A stretch of DNA of 64,000 bases from Eleusine coracana subsp. coracana (GCA_032690845.1 CM064427.1:7017501-7081500), one strand, 5' to 3'; counted from the first letter of the stretch, positions 11,400-23,385 are shown. Numbers and translations are program-made. The notes: a model not told the origin generated them from the letters alone.

Positions 11400-12500
11400 G
11401 CCTCTTGGAGACAGACAGTGCCTCGCTGACATAGTATACCGGTAGTTACACCAAGAGTTCCTTCGGCTCCCCTTTAACCGTTTTGATTATTTTCTTTTCC
11501 TGTGCAAGGACTGCACTGACTGTCGAATGGGACGCAGTGACATATAACAGTAGCACAGCCCCAGGCTCTGGGTTGGTTAGCTTTGATTGCTTCTCGAGGT
11601 AGCTTTTTAGTTCTGCGAAGGCTCTTTGCTGTTCTAGACCCCATTCGAAGGGTTGAGCCCCCTCGGAGTGTTTCGAAGAAGAGCAAGCTTCGCTCAGTTG
11701 ATCTGGATATGAACCGGTTTAGTGCCGCCATTTTGCCCGTGAGTTTCTGCACATCCTTCCGGTACTGGGGTTCTTGCATTTGGATGATTGATTTGATTTT
11801 GTCTGGGCTGGCTTCGATGCCTTTGGCTGACACCAGGCAGCCGAGTACTCTTCCTTTTCGGATGCCGAAGACATACTTCTCTGGATTCAATTTTAACCTT
11901 GCTGCTCAAAGGTTTGCGAATGCTTATGCGAGGTCTGAGATATGGTTGGCTTTTGCTTTGCTTGCTACTATGATGTCGTCCACATAAGCGTGTATATTTT
12001 TTCCGAACTGTGACTCGAAGGCTTTCTGAGTCATGCAGCAAAATGTAGGGCTGGCATTTTTTTATCCCTCAGGCATTCTTACGAAACAATAAGTACCAAA
12101 GGGTGTGATGAAACTTATTTTTTTCTCATCCTCCCTCCTTAGCCATATCTGATGATAGCCAGAGAAACAATCAAGCAATGACAACAGCTCACTCTCAGCT
12201 GCTGCGTCCATGATTTTGTCAATTCGAGGCAATGGGAAATCATCTTTGGGGCAAGCTTTGTTGAGATCTGTGAAGTCTATACATATTCTCCACTTCCTAT
12301 TCTTTTTCTTCACCATTACGCAGTTTGCTAGCCAAGATGGGTATTTGACTTCGCGGATAACAGAAGCATCGAGGAGCCGTTGGACTTCCGCTCTGATAGC
12401 TTCTGTTTTTTCATCGGACATCTTTTGAAGCCTTTGTTTCTTTAGCCTAATCTTTGTGTCGACTTCTAGCTTGTGCTCTATGATGCTTCTGTCCACAGCT
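11400..12500 (-). pseudogene. reverse transcriptase and RNase H of the Tat-type element
   Basis: Conserved RT blocks are present: VKKKNRKWRICIDFTDLNKACPKD, LLDCFSGYHQIWLRREDE and FITPFGTYCFVRMPEG. The catalytic YVDD is intact in IHAYVDDIIVASK (about 11965-11995). A stop follows MPEG (about 12062) and more lie near 11900. A frameshift near 11660 moves the RNase H part (EMEKIAYAVVMAFRKLRYYF) into another frame. Confidence 0.9.
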
Positions 12501-12839
12501 TTGAGGTCTACCGAAGACCAGGAGAATACAACTTTGTTCTTACTCAGAAATGCTAGCAGTTTTTTCTCTTCTTCGAAGTCTAAGCCAGAGCCTACAGTGA
12601 CGAACTGGTCAAGGACTTGTTCGTCGAGAAGTACTTTTTTGGTTTCTTCATCTGGCTAAACTGCAACCTTCTCTCTGTCGAGACATCATGTCTCTTCTCT
12701 TGCATTTGCTTTATGCTGCTCACGAGCTTTTCGAGCTCTCTCTTCATCCTCTAGCTGCTCTTGGCTGAAAACCTGTATGTTGTTGCAGTTTCTTTCCCCC
12801 GATGCATAACCTTTTTCTATGTCTCTTTCCATTTACTGA

Positions 12840-13396
12840 TCTCCTTTGACTGTGATAACCCCTCCAGCTGCTGGAATCTTCATACATAGATATGCATTGT
12901 GGATGACGGCTTCGAAGGTGTTAATTGTGCCATGGCCAAATATGACGTTAAATGGGTGGCAAAGATCCACCACATCGAATGTTACATATTCTGTTCGAGG
13001 GTTTTGAGTGTTGCCGAACGATACCGGTAGGGAGATTGTGCCCATGGGAGTGATTCTTTTTCTGCCGAAGCCTATGAGTGGTATATTTGACGGCTACAGA
13101 GAACTTTTGCTGAGACCCATTTGCTCGAAGGTGTTTATGAACAGAATGTCTGCCTGGCTGCTGTTGTCTACGAGAACTTTACTGACTATCTAGGTGTGGA
13201 TGTGAGCTTCGATTACGAATGCATCGACGTGCGGATAAGCTTTGAGTCTGAGATCTGACTCGGTGAATGTGATGGGAATATGAGACCACTTTGACTTGAT
13301 AACGGGTCCTTCTGTGAAAACGTTGTTTACCATTCGAAAGTGATCTCTTCTTCTTCTTTTGTTTTTGAAGTCTGAAGATGATCCTTCGAATATCAT
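12840..13396 (-). pseudogene. aspartic protease of the Tat-type element
   Basis: The motif VLVDNSSQADILF (about 13145-13185, minus) corresponds to the retropepsin active site, usually D[ST]G or DGGSSADIL in this lineage. It is followed by SFGNTQNPRTEYVTFDVVD. It is in frame with gag upstream and RT downstream. Stops occur at about 13190 and at about 13100. Confidence 0.8.
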
Positions 13397-13399
13397 TCC

Positions 13400-15178
13400 A
13401 ATGTAACCTTGTACTAGGAAGGTTGTGGCTTGGTTTGGGGTGGGCTCTGGTTTAGGCTGTAGTCGGTGTTGAGGCTCTTGCTTTTGCCTTTGCTGGTCTT
13501 AGCTGGGTGATGGTTGCTGCGTTTGTTGTCTGGGTTGGGTGTATTGGCTGGGCGGTTGTGTGGGGTGAGTTGGATGAAAATATGGGGATGGTGCATAAAG
13601 TTGATGATGGTGGGTGCTTGGGTAGTGATAATTGGGCTGAGCAGGCTGTGGATATGGTTGCTGGAGCCATGGGTTGGGCGATGTATAATTGATGGCTTTG
13701 GGTAAGGATGAAGCCTTCTTTTCTTCTTCGATCCTTTCTTTGATTTCTTTTGCTTTGAGGCAAGTGAAAGTTTTGTGCCTCTAGTCCTCTCCGCAGTAGA
13801 AACAGTACGAATTTCTGGCCGGTCGAGTCTGGACTTGAGAGCCTCGGCCTCTGCCACACCCTCGTTGGCCGCTTCCTCTGAAATCAATGCTCTGGTTGCC
13901 TCTGCCCACAGTGTCTTCTTTCTCTCCCTCCATGTGACCAATGAACGAAGTGGAGGGTTCTGTGGATTGCTTGGTTTTTCTGTACTGCCTTTCTTGATAG
14001 CCGCCTTCGCTGTGTGACTGGTTGCGGCTCTTATTTTGACTTTGCTTGCGTCTCTTGTAATCCACATTCGATCTATTGTACTCTTCGAACTTTGTGCATA
14101 ACATTTGCATGATGTGTGGGGGTATTCGCGCGTAGTATGAAGACATATGGTATGCTCGCATGCCTCTGAGTACAGAGCTTATTGCCGCCTCATCCGTGAT
14201 GCTCGGGGCCTGGGCTCGAAGCGTGAGGAATCTTCTGTAGTACTTATGTAATTGCTCATTTTCTTGTTGGGCGATATTCAACAGCTCGTGCGATGGTTCC
14301 ATAATGGTGCGAAACCCTCAAAAGCTTGCGACCACCTTATCCCTGATGTTTTCCTAGCTGTACAGAGACTCGGGAGGCAGGTTGAAATACCAATTGAGTG
14401 CGGCCTCTTCGAGGGCGCAAACGAATGCCTTTGCCAGTGTTACCTCGACTCCTCCTGCTAATATGATTGCTGCTTCGTAGCTCATGAGGAATTGCCTTTG
14501 GTCAGAATCTCCCCTGAATTTGGCTAGCGGTATCATTCTGAACTGCGGCGAGTATGGAGCTCTTTGCAACCCTTCGGAAAGAGGTGAGTCTTTATCAATC
14601 ATGCCCGTTGTGCTTGCTCTTCGAATTGGCAGCACTTCTGCGGCTATTGGCTGATGGCCTGTTGTGAGTGGTATTTCTTGCTCGAGGTACGGGTGGGGTT
14701 CGGGCATTGGGTTTGATTCCTGGCGGCTTGCCCTGCCAATGGTTCTCTGGAGTTCTTCGACTTCTTTTGCCAGTTGCAGATTCTTGAGTCTGAGCTGGGC
14801 TATGTACTCTTTCTCTTGTAAGGCTTTCTCTCTCTCTGACAACGCTTTGCTTCTTAGCTCTTGTTCTTGCAACAGCTGTTGCTTGAGTTGCTCAAGGTGC
14901 TCAGCTCTTTGGGCTAACAGTTCCATCTCTTGTGCTGCTGTCATAGAGGTTGGGGTGTTGCTTCCCGGAGGATTTGAGCTCGACGGTTGTTCAGGACGTT
15001 GTACTAGGTCTTTTAGACCACCCGTCGCTTCTGCTTGAAGCGATGGTTGCACTTTAGGGGTGTTCTCTTTTGTTACTTGCGATGTAGATTGGTCATCAGC
15101 CGGTTGGGGGTCTCCCAAAGCGCTGCTTCGTGGGGGCGGAGTGCCGCTCGAAGACAGCGGTCCGTGGAATTGAGTCAT
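13400..15178 (-). pseudogene. gag of the Tat-type element
   Basis: This starts at the ATG 41 nt from the LTR (MTQFHGPLSSS) and encodes a Pro/Gln-rich head, a coiled coil rich in Glu/Gln/Leu, and the retrotransposon gag core (QFRMIPLAKFRGDSD; LNIAQQENEQLHKYYRRF). A zinc-knuckle-like motif CFYCGED...RHKTFTC ends the conserved part (13750-13800). It shares one frame with protease and RT, as in single-polyprotein elements. That frame is interrupted by several stops, including 14354 and one inside the zinc knuckle at 13781. Capsid protein in life; non-coding now. Confidence 0.88.
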
Positions 15179-15203
15179 CGTGAGCTTATGTACGAGCTCA
15201 CAA

Positions 15204-15217
15204 CACGGTGGGCGCCA
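15204..15217 (-). other. Primer-binding site of the Tat-type element
   Basis: On the minus strand the 5' LTR ends CCAACA, then one G, then TGGCGCCCACCGTG. A TGGCGCC start matches a tRNA 3' CCA-end primer site. I did not identify the tRNA. Confidence 0.8.
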
Positions 15218-15218
15218 C

Positions 15219-15791
15219 TGTTGGTGTCACAGAGTGCGAGCTTCAATGTCACTAACAGAAAAAGTAAACATGGAAAGGAATTGCGAAGGGTATGGAACGG
15301 AACAAAAGACCTTATCACGTATCCCCAAAAAGATTCCTCATATTACAAGTAAGTAGGGGCGTTCTATTTATAGGCCCGTACTTAGGTCATATGCAAATAA
15401 CCATTTTGTCCCTCATTACCTACTATATTCTTCAAATATTCTGTACAAAATGGTCATAAAGGTTCAATCAGTCATTTGAGCACTTCTGGTACCCTTCCTT
15501 GTCTCGCATGCCACAACACGTGCTAGTGTCACGTGTTGCCCTCTTCGTGCCATGCCGGTTCTTGATCTTGCCCAGCGTCCTGTCCTTCGAAGGATGACGG
15601 CTTCATCCTCCAAGGGTGCGGAGGTACCGCCCGAAAGATCTTGGTTTTTCCGTGGTCTCTGATGAACACCTGTACCTCGAAGTTATGGTTAATAATAATA
15701 AAATGGATAACAATGTGTTGACTTTGACTTTTATTCGCAGCCCGACTTTGACAAACCCTTGAAGGATGCCTTGCGAAATGATCCCCCAACA
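15219..15791 (-). repeat. 5' LTR (right copy) of the Tat-type element
   Basis: 573 bp with intact TGTTGG...CCAACA ends. In element direction it carries a TATA box (CTATAAATAG, 15364-15373). The PBS lies 1 nt inside its inner edge. Confidence 0.93.
15364..15373 (-). promoter_or_regulatory. TATA box in the 5' LTR
   Basis: CTATAAATAG on the minus strand, present in both LTR copies, positioned to start the genomic RNA of the element. Confidence 0.6.
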
Positions 15792-15796
15792 ATACC

Positions 15797-16685
15797 TATG
15801 AAATAGTGAAATGTGAAGACATTACACTTAATTCATGCCTCCATTCAGTTTAATTTGCAGTTTACTAGATAAGCGAGCACTAGCTAGGAGACCTTTCCAA
15901 AGTTTGGGAAATTCTCAGCTCAAAAAGAAAACAAAAGAGAGGAGATTAAAGTAGTCCGTGGAAGGTTAGAGAAAAATAATATAATAGGCAGTCTGCAGTG
16001 ATCACCGGGTTGAAACATTTTTCACACTAAAAATTAATATGGTAGCATATCAGTTTTCCAAAACTTACTCAAAATGGAAAAGCACAATCAAGTAAAATGT
16101 ATACCTGTATGTTCTAAGCACAATCTGAATACTGAACAGTCACTTTTATTTAGTGCCTACAATGAAAATGGAACAGTCCGCCCACTCTGAACGAAATTGG
16201 ATAAAAGCATAACATGGCAAAAGTCCTGGTTTCATTGGCTAACTATTTCATACAGGCATCCAATTTCTAGTAACTTCATGTCCCAAGAGTGATCACCTCT
16301 GATACAAGATGCAGTAGTCAGTAGCAAGAGTGTGGAAACTGTGAGTAAATTTTTTGCTAATTACGCCCAAAATATGAAGCGTACAGAAATCAAAATGATG
16401 ACTAAAACCTTTTTGTGAAATGTTAAGCGTTAAAAAAATAAAAAATAAAAAATGAGGAAGGTTTCAGTATGCTTGACAAATCTAGTGATGTTCATAATCA
16501 TGACAGTCTTCTTTACCAGAAGACAAGTCAATCAGCGTTTATAAATCGGAATGCCAGCTCCATTGAGTTTTAGCCATAACTGAACCAGCAAGTAGCAAGC
16601 ACACTACAGTTACGCAAACAAGACCACTGAAATAAAATTACCATTTTGCTACTCAGTGTCACAACATTACTGTGCACTACACGGA
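15797..16685. other. AT-rich intergenic region
   Basis: The sequence between the retrotransposon TSD and the mTERF 3' end has no open frame or repeat I can support. It probably includes the mTERF 3' UTR. Confidence 0.6.
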
Positions 16686-17969
16686 TTAAGCATTCGCCAA
16701 GTCAGTACTCGGTTCTTGAAATCTGAATCTAGTGGGCACTTCCCCTCTGCAAGCAGCAGCATAGTCTTGGCCAATGCTTGGTGCCGCTTCCATGAAAGGA
16801 CGTATGAACTTCTCCATGAAAATATTCTCACTTACTTGGACTGCGGTATAGTAGCTTCGATCGTGCTCCAACAACCCATTTTCCTTAAGGAACCTAACAA
16901 CATAGTATCGAGGCCTAAGTCGGCGCTCCAAACTATAAGTAAGCAGTGCAGGCCTGTGAGCTATGTACTCTGGTTCCAGCCCGACCTGGATGATCAGAAA
17001 TTCTGACATGCGGCGCAGCCGGTCCTTGGAGTGCTTCAGAACCAATGGCAGCTTTGATACCGCAACAGCTGCCTCAGCATCAGACCACCGGAATGTCTTC
17101 TTCAAGAACTCCATCTTCGCGGCGATTTTCTCCTCGCTGAGGAATGCGACCGCGAGCAGCGCGTGCCTGAACATCCCAGAGCCACGAGGCGCACCGATCG
17201 CCTCTGCGCGCATCACCATCTCTCGGACACGTTCCGGCTTTGTGGTGAGCAGCCTGGGAACGGGTAGGGACAGCTTGACAATATCACAAGCATCTAACCC
17301 GCACTCCATCAGGAACGTGAGGTTGGGCTTAACTACCCGCTCGAGGTCGGAGCTGAGGAGGTAGGAGTTGCTCTTGAGCGCTTGGAGCAGGTTCTCGAAG
17401 GAACCGAAGAGGGGGACGTAGAACCGCAGCTTGGAGACAACGGTGGGGCGGCGGAATCGGGCGGGATCGACCAGGACGAGGCGCGCAATCTGGGACGGGG
17501 AGAGGCCGAGGTCCCGGAGCTCGGAGAGGCGCGGGACCAGCGTCCGCTCGACCTCCGAGCAGAGGAGCTTCGGGTCGTAGGCGACGGCGGTGGCGATGTC
17601 GGCGTCGGAGAGGCCGAGGCCGGAGAGGAAGGCGACCACGGCGTCGGGCCTTGAGGGGGACTTGAGGTGGGAGATGACCTTGGATGCCTTGACGGCCTGC
17701 GCCGGGGTGAGGTGGCAGGAGGCGACGAGGTAGTCCTGAACGGAGAAGGTGGCGCGGCTAGCAGAGTCGGCGGCGGCGGCCGTGCTGCAGGATTGAGCTG
17801 TGGGGAGAAGGCATTGGTAGCGCAAGGAGACGAATGCGACGGTGGCACGGGGAGGGAAGGATAAGGGCGGATGTTGTTTCTGGACCAGGAACATGGCTAC
17901 TGCAATACTGCCGTCGGCGTCGGCGAGGGTGCGAGTGGAACAGGGGAGAAGAATGGAAGGCGATGGCAT
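16686..17969 (-). CDS. mTERF-family protein (organelle transcription/RNA factor)
   Basis: This is an intronless gene of 427 codons. The N-terminal ~75 residues are basic and Ser/Ala/Pro-rich, as in an organelle-targeting peptide. From about residue 80 come repeated ~30-residue helical mTERF modules with the family's Leu/Pro spacing (FSVQDYLVASCHLTPAQA; FLSGLGLSDADIATAVAYDPKLL; LRDLGLSPSQIARLVLVDPARF). The conserved tail ENIFMEKFIRPFMEAAPSIG...YAAACRGE follows. Family members bind nucleic acid in mitochondria or plastids and affect transcription, splicing or translation; the target here is unknown. The first ATG is used. An in-frame ATG 25 codons later (MFLVQKQHPP) is an equally likely start. 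Confidence 0.9.
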   Translation of the reverse strand: MPSPSILLPCSTRTLADADGSIAVAMFLVQKQHPPLSFPPRATVAFVSLRYQCLLPTAQSCSTAAAADSASRATFSVQDYLVASCHLTPAQAVKASKVISHLKSPSRPDAVVAFLSGLGLSDADIATAVAYDPKLLCSEVERTLVPRLSELRDLGLSPSQIARLVLVDPARFRRPTVVSKLRFYVPLFGSFENLLQALKSNSYLLSSDLERVVKPNLTFLMECGLDACDIVKLSLPVPRLLTTKPERVREMVMRAEAIGAPRGSGMFRHALLAVAFLSEEKIAAKMEFLKKTFRWSDAEAAVAVSKLPLVLKHSKDRLRRMSEFLIIQVGLEPEYIAHRPALLTYSLERRLRPRYYVVRFLKENGLLEHDRSYYTAVQVSENIFMEKFIRPFMEAAPSIGQDYAAACRGEVPTRFRFQEPSTDLANA

Positions 17970-17999
17970 GGCATATGGAGTAAACTGTAATTTAATTAC

Positions 18000-18473
18000 A
18001 AATCAGAAACAATATATTTAAAAATAATTTTAAAAAGAACATACTATAAGTATAACTCAATTGTGACATGAATTTGTATTGGTTGCAAGCTAGTTGAAAA
18101 AATTAGATTGGACCTATATCATTGTTGTTTTAAAAATATTTCAACAAATATATGACTTCCCAAATTTTTTGTAGCAAGTGTGTGTTAATTTTTGTTACAT
18201 GTTAAAATTCATTCTACATATTATTTCAAATATTATGGTACATTTGTAGTACAAAATCTACTATATACATGTAAAAAATCTTATAATTCAATAACAATTA
18301 TGACTTTCCAAATATTTTATAATAAAATAGATGCACAATTAAACCAATAATTTATAATCATGTATCAAATGTTGATGATTGAATAGACTGTTGAGATGTT
18401 CTGGACATGTGCGTATTAGCTCAATTAGCTTAGAATAGTATGAATATGTGAGCACGGGCATAAAAGAGATGAA
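18000..18473. other. AT-rich intergenic region
   Basis: Upstream flank of the mTERF gene. No genes or clear repeats seen. Confidence 0.5.
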
Positions 18474-18829
18474 GGGTATGTTTGACAGTACTTATGCTGC
18501 TGTTTATTGGAAGTGTTTATGCTTCATAAGCAGTTTTGACTGTCAACAGTAAAATAGCAAAAGTGTTTATGGAGTATAAATACTTATAAACACTTTACTA
18601 TTTTATACTATCACAAGCACTTCGGACAAATTAGTAAAACATAGTTTTTAGTGCTTATGGTGGTCATCTCTCTCAGCGTAAGCATTTTGGATAGATAAGC
18701 ATAAGCAGTTTTGTTAAACAGATTGACTGCTTATGCTACAACAAGCACTATAAGTATTATAAGTAGTTTTATAGAATAAATATTTTTAATACTATAAACA
18801 CTTTAAACATAAGTCTTGCCAAATACACC
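18474..18829. mobile_element. MITE-like element (hAT-type ends)
   Basis: The left end GGGTATGTTTGACAGTACTT and the inverted right end (reverse complement GGTGTATTTGGCAAGACTT) are imperfect inverted repeats about 350 bp apart. The inside is AT-rich with internal inverted CTTATGCT/AGCATAAG motifs and no coding frame. No clean 8-bp TSD was found, so the exact ends are uncertain. Confidence 0.5.
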
Positions 18830-18839
18830 TAAAATATCC

Positions 18840-20636
18840 TAATAAGTATTTAAGTTCAATTGTCTGATCAAGTCGAAGAGTTGATTTGCAACATACATGG
18901 GTCAATGGCATCTCGACATGGTCCACACGACTATCCTCAATGCCGGCACTAGTGGCGTTAAGAAGGAGGCGGTTGGAGAGGTACATGAAATGCACAATCA
19001 CATCCATGTCAAGGTCTTAGAGGTGATTGTTTGACACGTCCAACAGGTTAATCCATTAGTTGCACGTGACGTGGTTGACGATGACGTAGATGCTGAAGAC
19101 CATGTTACCATGGTTGATGAACTCCTCTAAGCCCAACCAATCAGGTGCGAAAGCCCTCACGGCGGCGTTACACAATGCATAACTCTTGTCACGAGTTGTT
19201 TTCTTCTACCTCTCTTTGTTTGATGATATGGGGAAGCGGAGGCTGTGAGGTCGCCAGTATGCTCATATGAAAAAAAAAATCCTCGCATAAATAATAAAAT
19301 TATGTTAATCTTATAAAAAATATGAGTATATGTTTATGTATATTTTTATAAATTTATAATATTATAGACAATAACATATTCATAATCGATATTATTACCA
19401 CTATATAACTATGAGCAACTCTTATTCTAGTTAGAACAAAGTTTGATACCCACATGAAAGCTTATCTGACCAAGCAGAAGCAGCACATCTCGCTATCATC
19501 GGTAGACGTCCGACCCCAACACATGCCAATCTCTCATTATGGCAGCCAACAATACCTCCAACTCTTTAAAATTAGTCATCATTCATGCTGTTCATCATCA
19601 AGATAAATAGAAACTGTAATTTGGTAAACTAGGAATTATCATAATACAAGTTGAGGTACAATCCCGTTGGGCTATTAGATTGGAGCGTGGTCAAAACAAA
19701 AACATTTATATTTTCTATCAAGTAAAAAAAATCATACCCAACAACATTTCAAGACACATTCTTGGGAAAAAAAAATGTATCCATCAGGGTGCACTTTCTA
19801 CAACTTCAATCTGGCATCTGTTAAATTTTATGTGACTTCATTCCGTTCGTGTTAAATGACTCAACATGTAGAATTTCAAACCTCATACCATACAAGTAAT
19901 GACGCTAAAATTATAAACTATGTCATGGGAAGTTCGAACAATATCCTTGGACATAATCCATCCATTTTTTTTATCCTTGTTAACGCAAGTCCTATGAGAA
20001 CTGCACCTATGCTCCCATATAGTGTCAAGACATATCTTTGGACTAATGCTTAAACTGAATTATGGAGCAATAGTTTGTCTAACAAGGTGCAAGAACATTA
20101 AAGTATATGTAGATTAGGGTGACGACATATACCTACTTGTTATGTATCAGTTTTTGTAAAAAATATCGAACAATAAACATACTAGAATGAAGTCAACAAC
20201 ATCAAAATTTTTAGTCCCAAGCAAGTAGGGACAGCCTTGACAAAACCTGATCAAAGACAAAAAAAAAAGGATAGAACAAAAAAGAGTAAGGAAAAAAAAT
20301 TACTTTCCAAGTTGTGATCAAGAACTTTGATTTTAAGTTTATTGTTGTTGTTGTTGCATGATGGAAAAAACTATATGGTAGTTTTCTTCTCCTTATTGAA
20401 TCAAACATATAGATAATACATAAATCATAATTCGGTATATCGAAGTGTCAGAATATATTTGAGTACAACCAAAGAACTATTGAAGTATAGGTGAAACAAT
20501 AATATTTATATTTGTTACTTATAAGAACCACATCTAACTGGGTTGTCTCATCCCCTTCCATCAATCAGGGAGATGACTCTGTTCCATTTCACTTTAACTC
20601 TAAGCCAATTGCACCCTAAGGCATCAAACTAAAAGA
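18840..20636. other. AT-rich intergenic region with a possible gene relic
   Basis: Mostly low-complexity AT-rich DNA. A short GC-richer stretch at 18840-19200 gives minus-strand fragments broken by stops (such as VIVHFMYLSNRLLLNATSAG). It may be a decayed exon, but I do not recognise it. Nothing else seen. Confidence 0.4.
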
Positions 20637-20659
20637 GGGGGGGGGGGGGGGGGGGGGGG
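20637..20659. repeat. Homopolymer run of 23 G
   Basis: Uninterrupted poly(G) on the plus strand. Its length is likely to vary and may be misassembled. Confidence 0.9.
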
Positions 20660-20910
20660 CAAACAAAGGGAGATGACTCTGCTCCACTCTTGTGCCAATT
20701 GCTGCTACAGAAGTCGAATTCATATGCATCTCTTCCAAACGCTCGATGATTGCTTTTGTCTATTTGATACCCCTGTCTAGCTGCGCCCCGTGCTCGATTT
20801 TTTTTGTGGGATAGTGCCCCCGTACCCACCACTCAATCTAGGCTCGCCTCCTGGCAAAAACATGGCGGCTCCTTCCCATCCCTCTTGGTATATCTGACCA
20901 AACACAAACA

Positions 20911-21096
20911 TTGATGGAACACGTTGCTCTTAGCATTGGGATGTGAGGTACATGGAGACCCAAACCGGCAAAGAGTGGACTTTTCAAATTTGCACCTTTC
21001 GAATTGATGGAACACGTTGTTCTTAGCATTGGGATGTGAGGTACATGGAGACCCAAACCGGCAAAGAGTAGACTTTTCAAATTTGCACCTTTCGAA
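20911..21096. repeat. 93-bp tandem duplication
   Basis: 20911-21003 is repeated at 21004-21096 with about three differences (for example GTTGCTC/GTTGTTC and AGAGTGG/AGAGTAG). As 93 is a multiple of three, a minus-strand frame runs through both copies, but I see no reason to call it a gene. Confidence 0.88.
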
Positions 21097-21299
21097 TCGA
21101 GGTCCATGGAAACCCAATTACAAGTAGTGCAGTCGAAATGAGCCATCTGGCATAGCACGACCCTGACACAAATTGGCTCAATCTGTTGTATTTCGAGCTG
21201 TGTCGTGCCCTCGACCCATGGCACATGAGTCCAATAACACATTTTCAGCTCCTTTAATACTAAAGTGATGAAAAAGAAATGTAAAAAAGAGGCTAGATA

Positions 21300-22680
21300 G
21301 GGTTTGAACCTTGAACTGTTTGTCGTCTAGATCACTTTTTTCGTGTCCGCGGTGTTGTATCTACATACGTAGCATCGTCTCTGATTTGTTTCTGTTGTGC
21401 ATTCGTATATATACGTTCCTAGTGCTTGTTCGAGTAGGACTCCTCCAAAAATGAATCGGAGGCCATCCTCCTTTTCCTGGACTCCACAGATATGACGGTG
21501 CCAATTGCCCATGTCGGGATCACGACCTCCGAGGAGCAAGCGCACGTGAGAGGTTTGCTACACCGCCGGGTTCAATGTTCCCACGTCGCGCGATCTTGCA
21601 TTGAGGCCGAGGAGCAGGAGAGCATGTGGTCTGCCGTGCTGCCATTGCAGCCCTGGACCTCGTGACGTTCAAGTTCATGGCGACCGTGGGACCTTACGCG
21701 CGAGATGGCATGGTCGCCGCGTTATGCATCGACGGCGCTCTCGTACACGTCGAAGCTGACGAACTCGCCATGGCGGACAGGAGCTACCTGTGCTGCGTTA
21801 CCCAAGACTGATCGCTGTATCGGCCAGATGGGGATCGTCTTGGACTCAAAACGACGCCGGACCTCTCAAGCTCGGTGACGACGATCATGGTGGCGATTCG
21901 GCGATCAATGTGCCTGACGTACACATCTTGTATTCGTGTACGTCGTGTCCCCTGTGCCGTGGATCGGCCAGGTCGTGGAGTTGTCGTCCCTCAATGTCGG
22001 CGGCGCGTGCAGGGTCAATTAGATGGTGTTGGCGTACCAAGCAGGAGAACCTCGACGCAAAGGCAACCGCACAACCAGCACGACATCAACTTGTTCAGCT
22101 CTGGCCATCGTGGATGGGGCATGGGCTGAGGCTTCTTTCGCAACGGCGTGGTGTGGCACAACGACACAAGGATATGCGTGCCCTTGGCGTCGCTGCTACC
22201 TTTTGGCGAGATATTAAACGACATGGAGTTCTTCCCTGGAGAGTGCGTTGTTAGCAAGGGGGCAGTTCAATGTCCATGACGACGACGATGATGAGGAGAC
22301 TGTCACCAAGGGGGCAGTGCGTTGTCAGCAAGTTCCCTTTTGGTTATAGGAGACTATCACCGGCGCGACGATGATGAGGAAGACAAAGGCAATGGTGGCA
22401 ATTCTGCCGACGATGGGAATGATGGTCAAGCCATCGCCCAGACCACTGGTTCTGCTGCTCAAGTCTTGGAACCAAGAGATACATCAACCTCAAGGTACAA
22501 TTGGGGTACCGGTCGTTGTGAAACAGAGATCATAGTTATTCCTCAAATCCTCAAACTAGCTGTGTCGATGATTTGTTTGCCTTCCCATAGTTTGACATTA
22601 TCCAGATTCCTCATATCAGCACTTCCTCAAAGACGATACAGAACAGGTGCATAACTAATTTGCATTAACTCTGAATCATC
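21300..22680. other. GC-richer stretch, possible decayed gene of unknown type
   Basis: Base composition rises and several short frames appear on both strands (such as plus 21626-21811 and 21790-22254), none long and none with a motif I recognise. A GACGACGATGATGAGGA simple repeat occurs at about 22280 and again at 22360. Probably a relic. Confidence 0.35.
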
Positions 22681-22984
22681 CATGATGTCCGTATGTTATA
22701 TAACTTTTGAACAGAGTATATATGCAATATAGTCTAAATATTTTAACATGTTGTTCATGCGGAGAGGAGCTAATAGCCAATCTAAATTAAATTGATCTAT
22801 CGTAGCCGTAGGGTATAGGTAGCAGAAGGAAGCAGATCAAGAATTGACGTTCATTTGAGAATTGGTGTTAGACTGATATAATACCACATTATTAGAAAGA
22901 ATATATATTGCTTCCTGTTGTGTAGTAAAATTATCTATTATATTGCATCTATCAAATCTATGAATGTTTATTTATAATTTATTA

Positions 22985-23029
22985 TTGTGCTTTATAAAAA
23001 TCCGTAGCAACACACGGACACTTTGCTAG
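22985..23029 (+). mobile_element. Helitron-like 3' terminus
   Basis: The sequence ATCCGTAGCAACACACGGACACTTTGCTAGT ends in CTAG and has a short GC hairpin-like stretch upstream, resembling plant Helitron 3' ends. The 5' TC end was not located. A related CGCACGGACACTTTGTTAGT lies at 31470-31490. Confidence 0.35.
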
Positions 23030-23183
23030 TCATATTATATGTTTGTAAAAACATATATTTCACGTTAGTTGTGTTGTATGTTTGTAAAACATTTATTAGT
23101 TTAGATTATAATATTTTTGGACCATGATTTTCTGCTTTATGGACAAACAGTTAAATGGACTGGACCGTGTTTGTGCCGTCAGT

Positions 23184-23321
23184 TGGGCCGCTTCTTCGGC
23201 TCAAGGAAGACACGCAGGCTCACGCCGTGTTGATCGAGACACGTTATTAATTGGGCTGTGAGATATTCGGACCGAGCTACAAATTTTGTACTCGGACCAG
23301 CAGCACGATTGACACGGCCCA
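23184..23321 (+). promoter_or_regulatory. Site II (TGGGCY) boxes of the snoRNA gene promoter
   Basis: TGGGCC at 23184-23189, TGGGCT at 23252-23257 and GGCCCA (inverted TGGGCC) at 23316-23321 precede the TATA box. Such boxes are known in plant snoRNA and ribosomal-protein promoters. Confidence 0.6.
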
Positions 23322-23385
23322 TTTAACCAGACCTAATTACAAGGGATTGATGGAAGCGTGACTCGCAATCTCCTACTACTAGTAG

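Larger units (their letters stand above)
3122..15791 (-). mobile_element. Complete Tat-lineage Ty3/gypsy LTR retrotransposon (12.7 kb) with antisense gene
   Basis: Two LTRs in direct orientation (3122-3696 and 15219-15791) bound the element. A 5-bp duplication, ATACC, sits immediately outside both ends (3117-3121 and 15792-15796). Gag-pol reads on the minus strand, so the 5' LTR is the right-hand one. Order in element direction: LTR, PBS, gag, protease, RT, RNase H, a second RNase H, integrase, a 111-bp tandem array, a plus-strand antisense gene, LTR. A second RNase H of the NNIAEYEA type and an antisense ORF beyond pol are known traits of the Tat lineage (RIRE2, Grande and relatives). I do not assign a named family. 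Confidence 0.93.

Noticed and set aside
20833..21242. Minus-strand frames with a repeated FERCKFEKSTLCRFGSPCTSHP segment
   Set aside because: The repeat reflects the 93-bp tandem duplication; there is no promoter, homology or splice structure.
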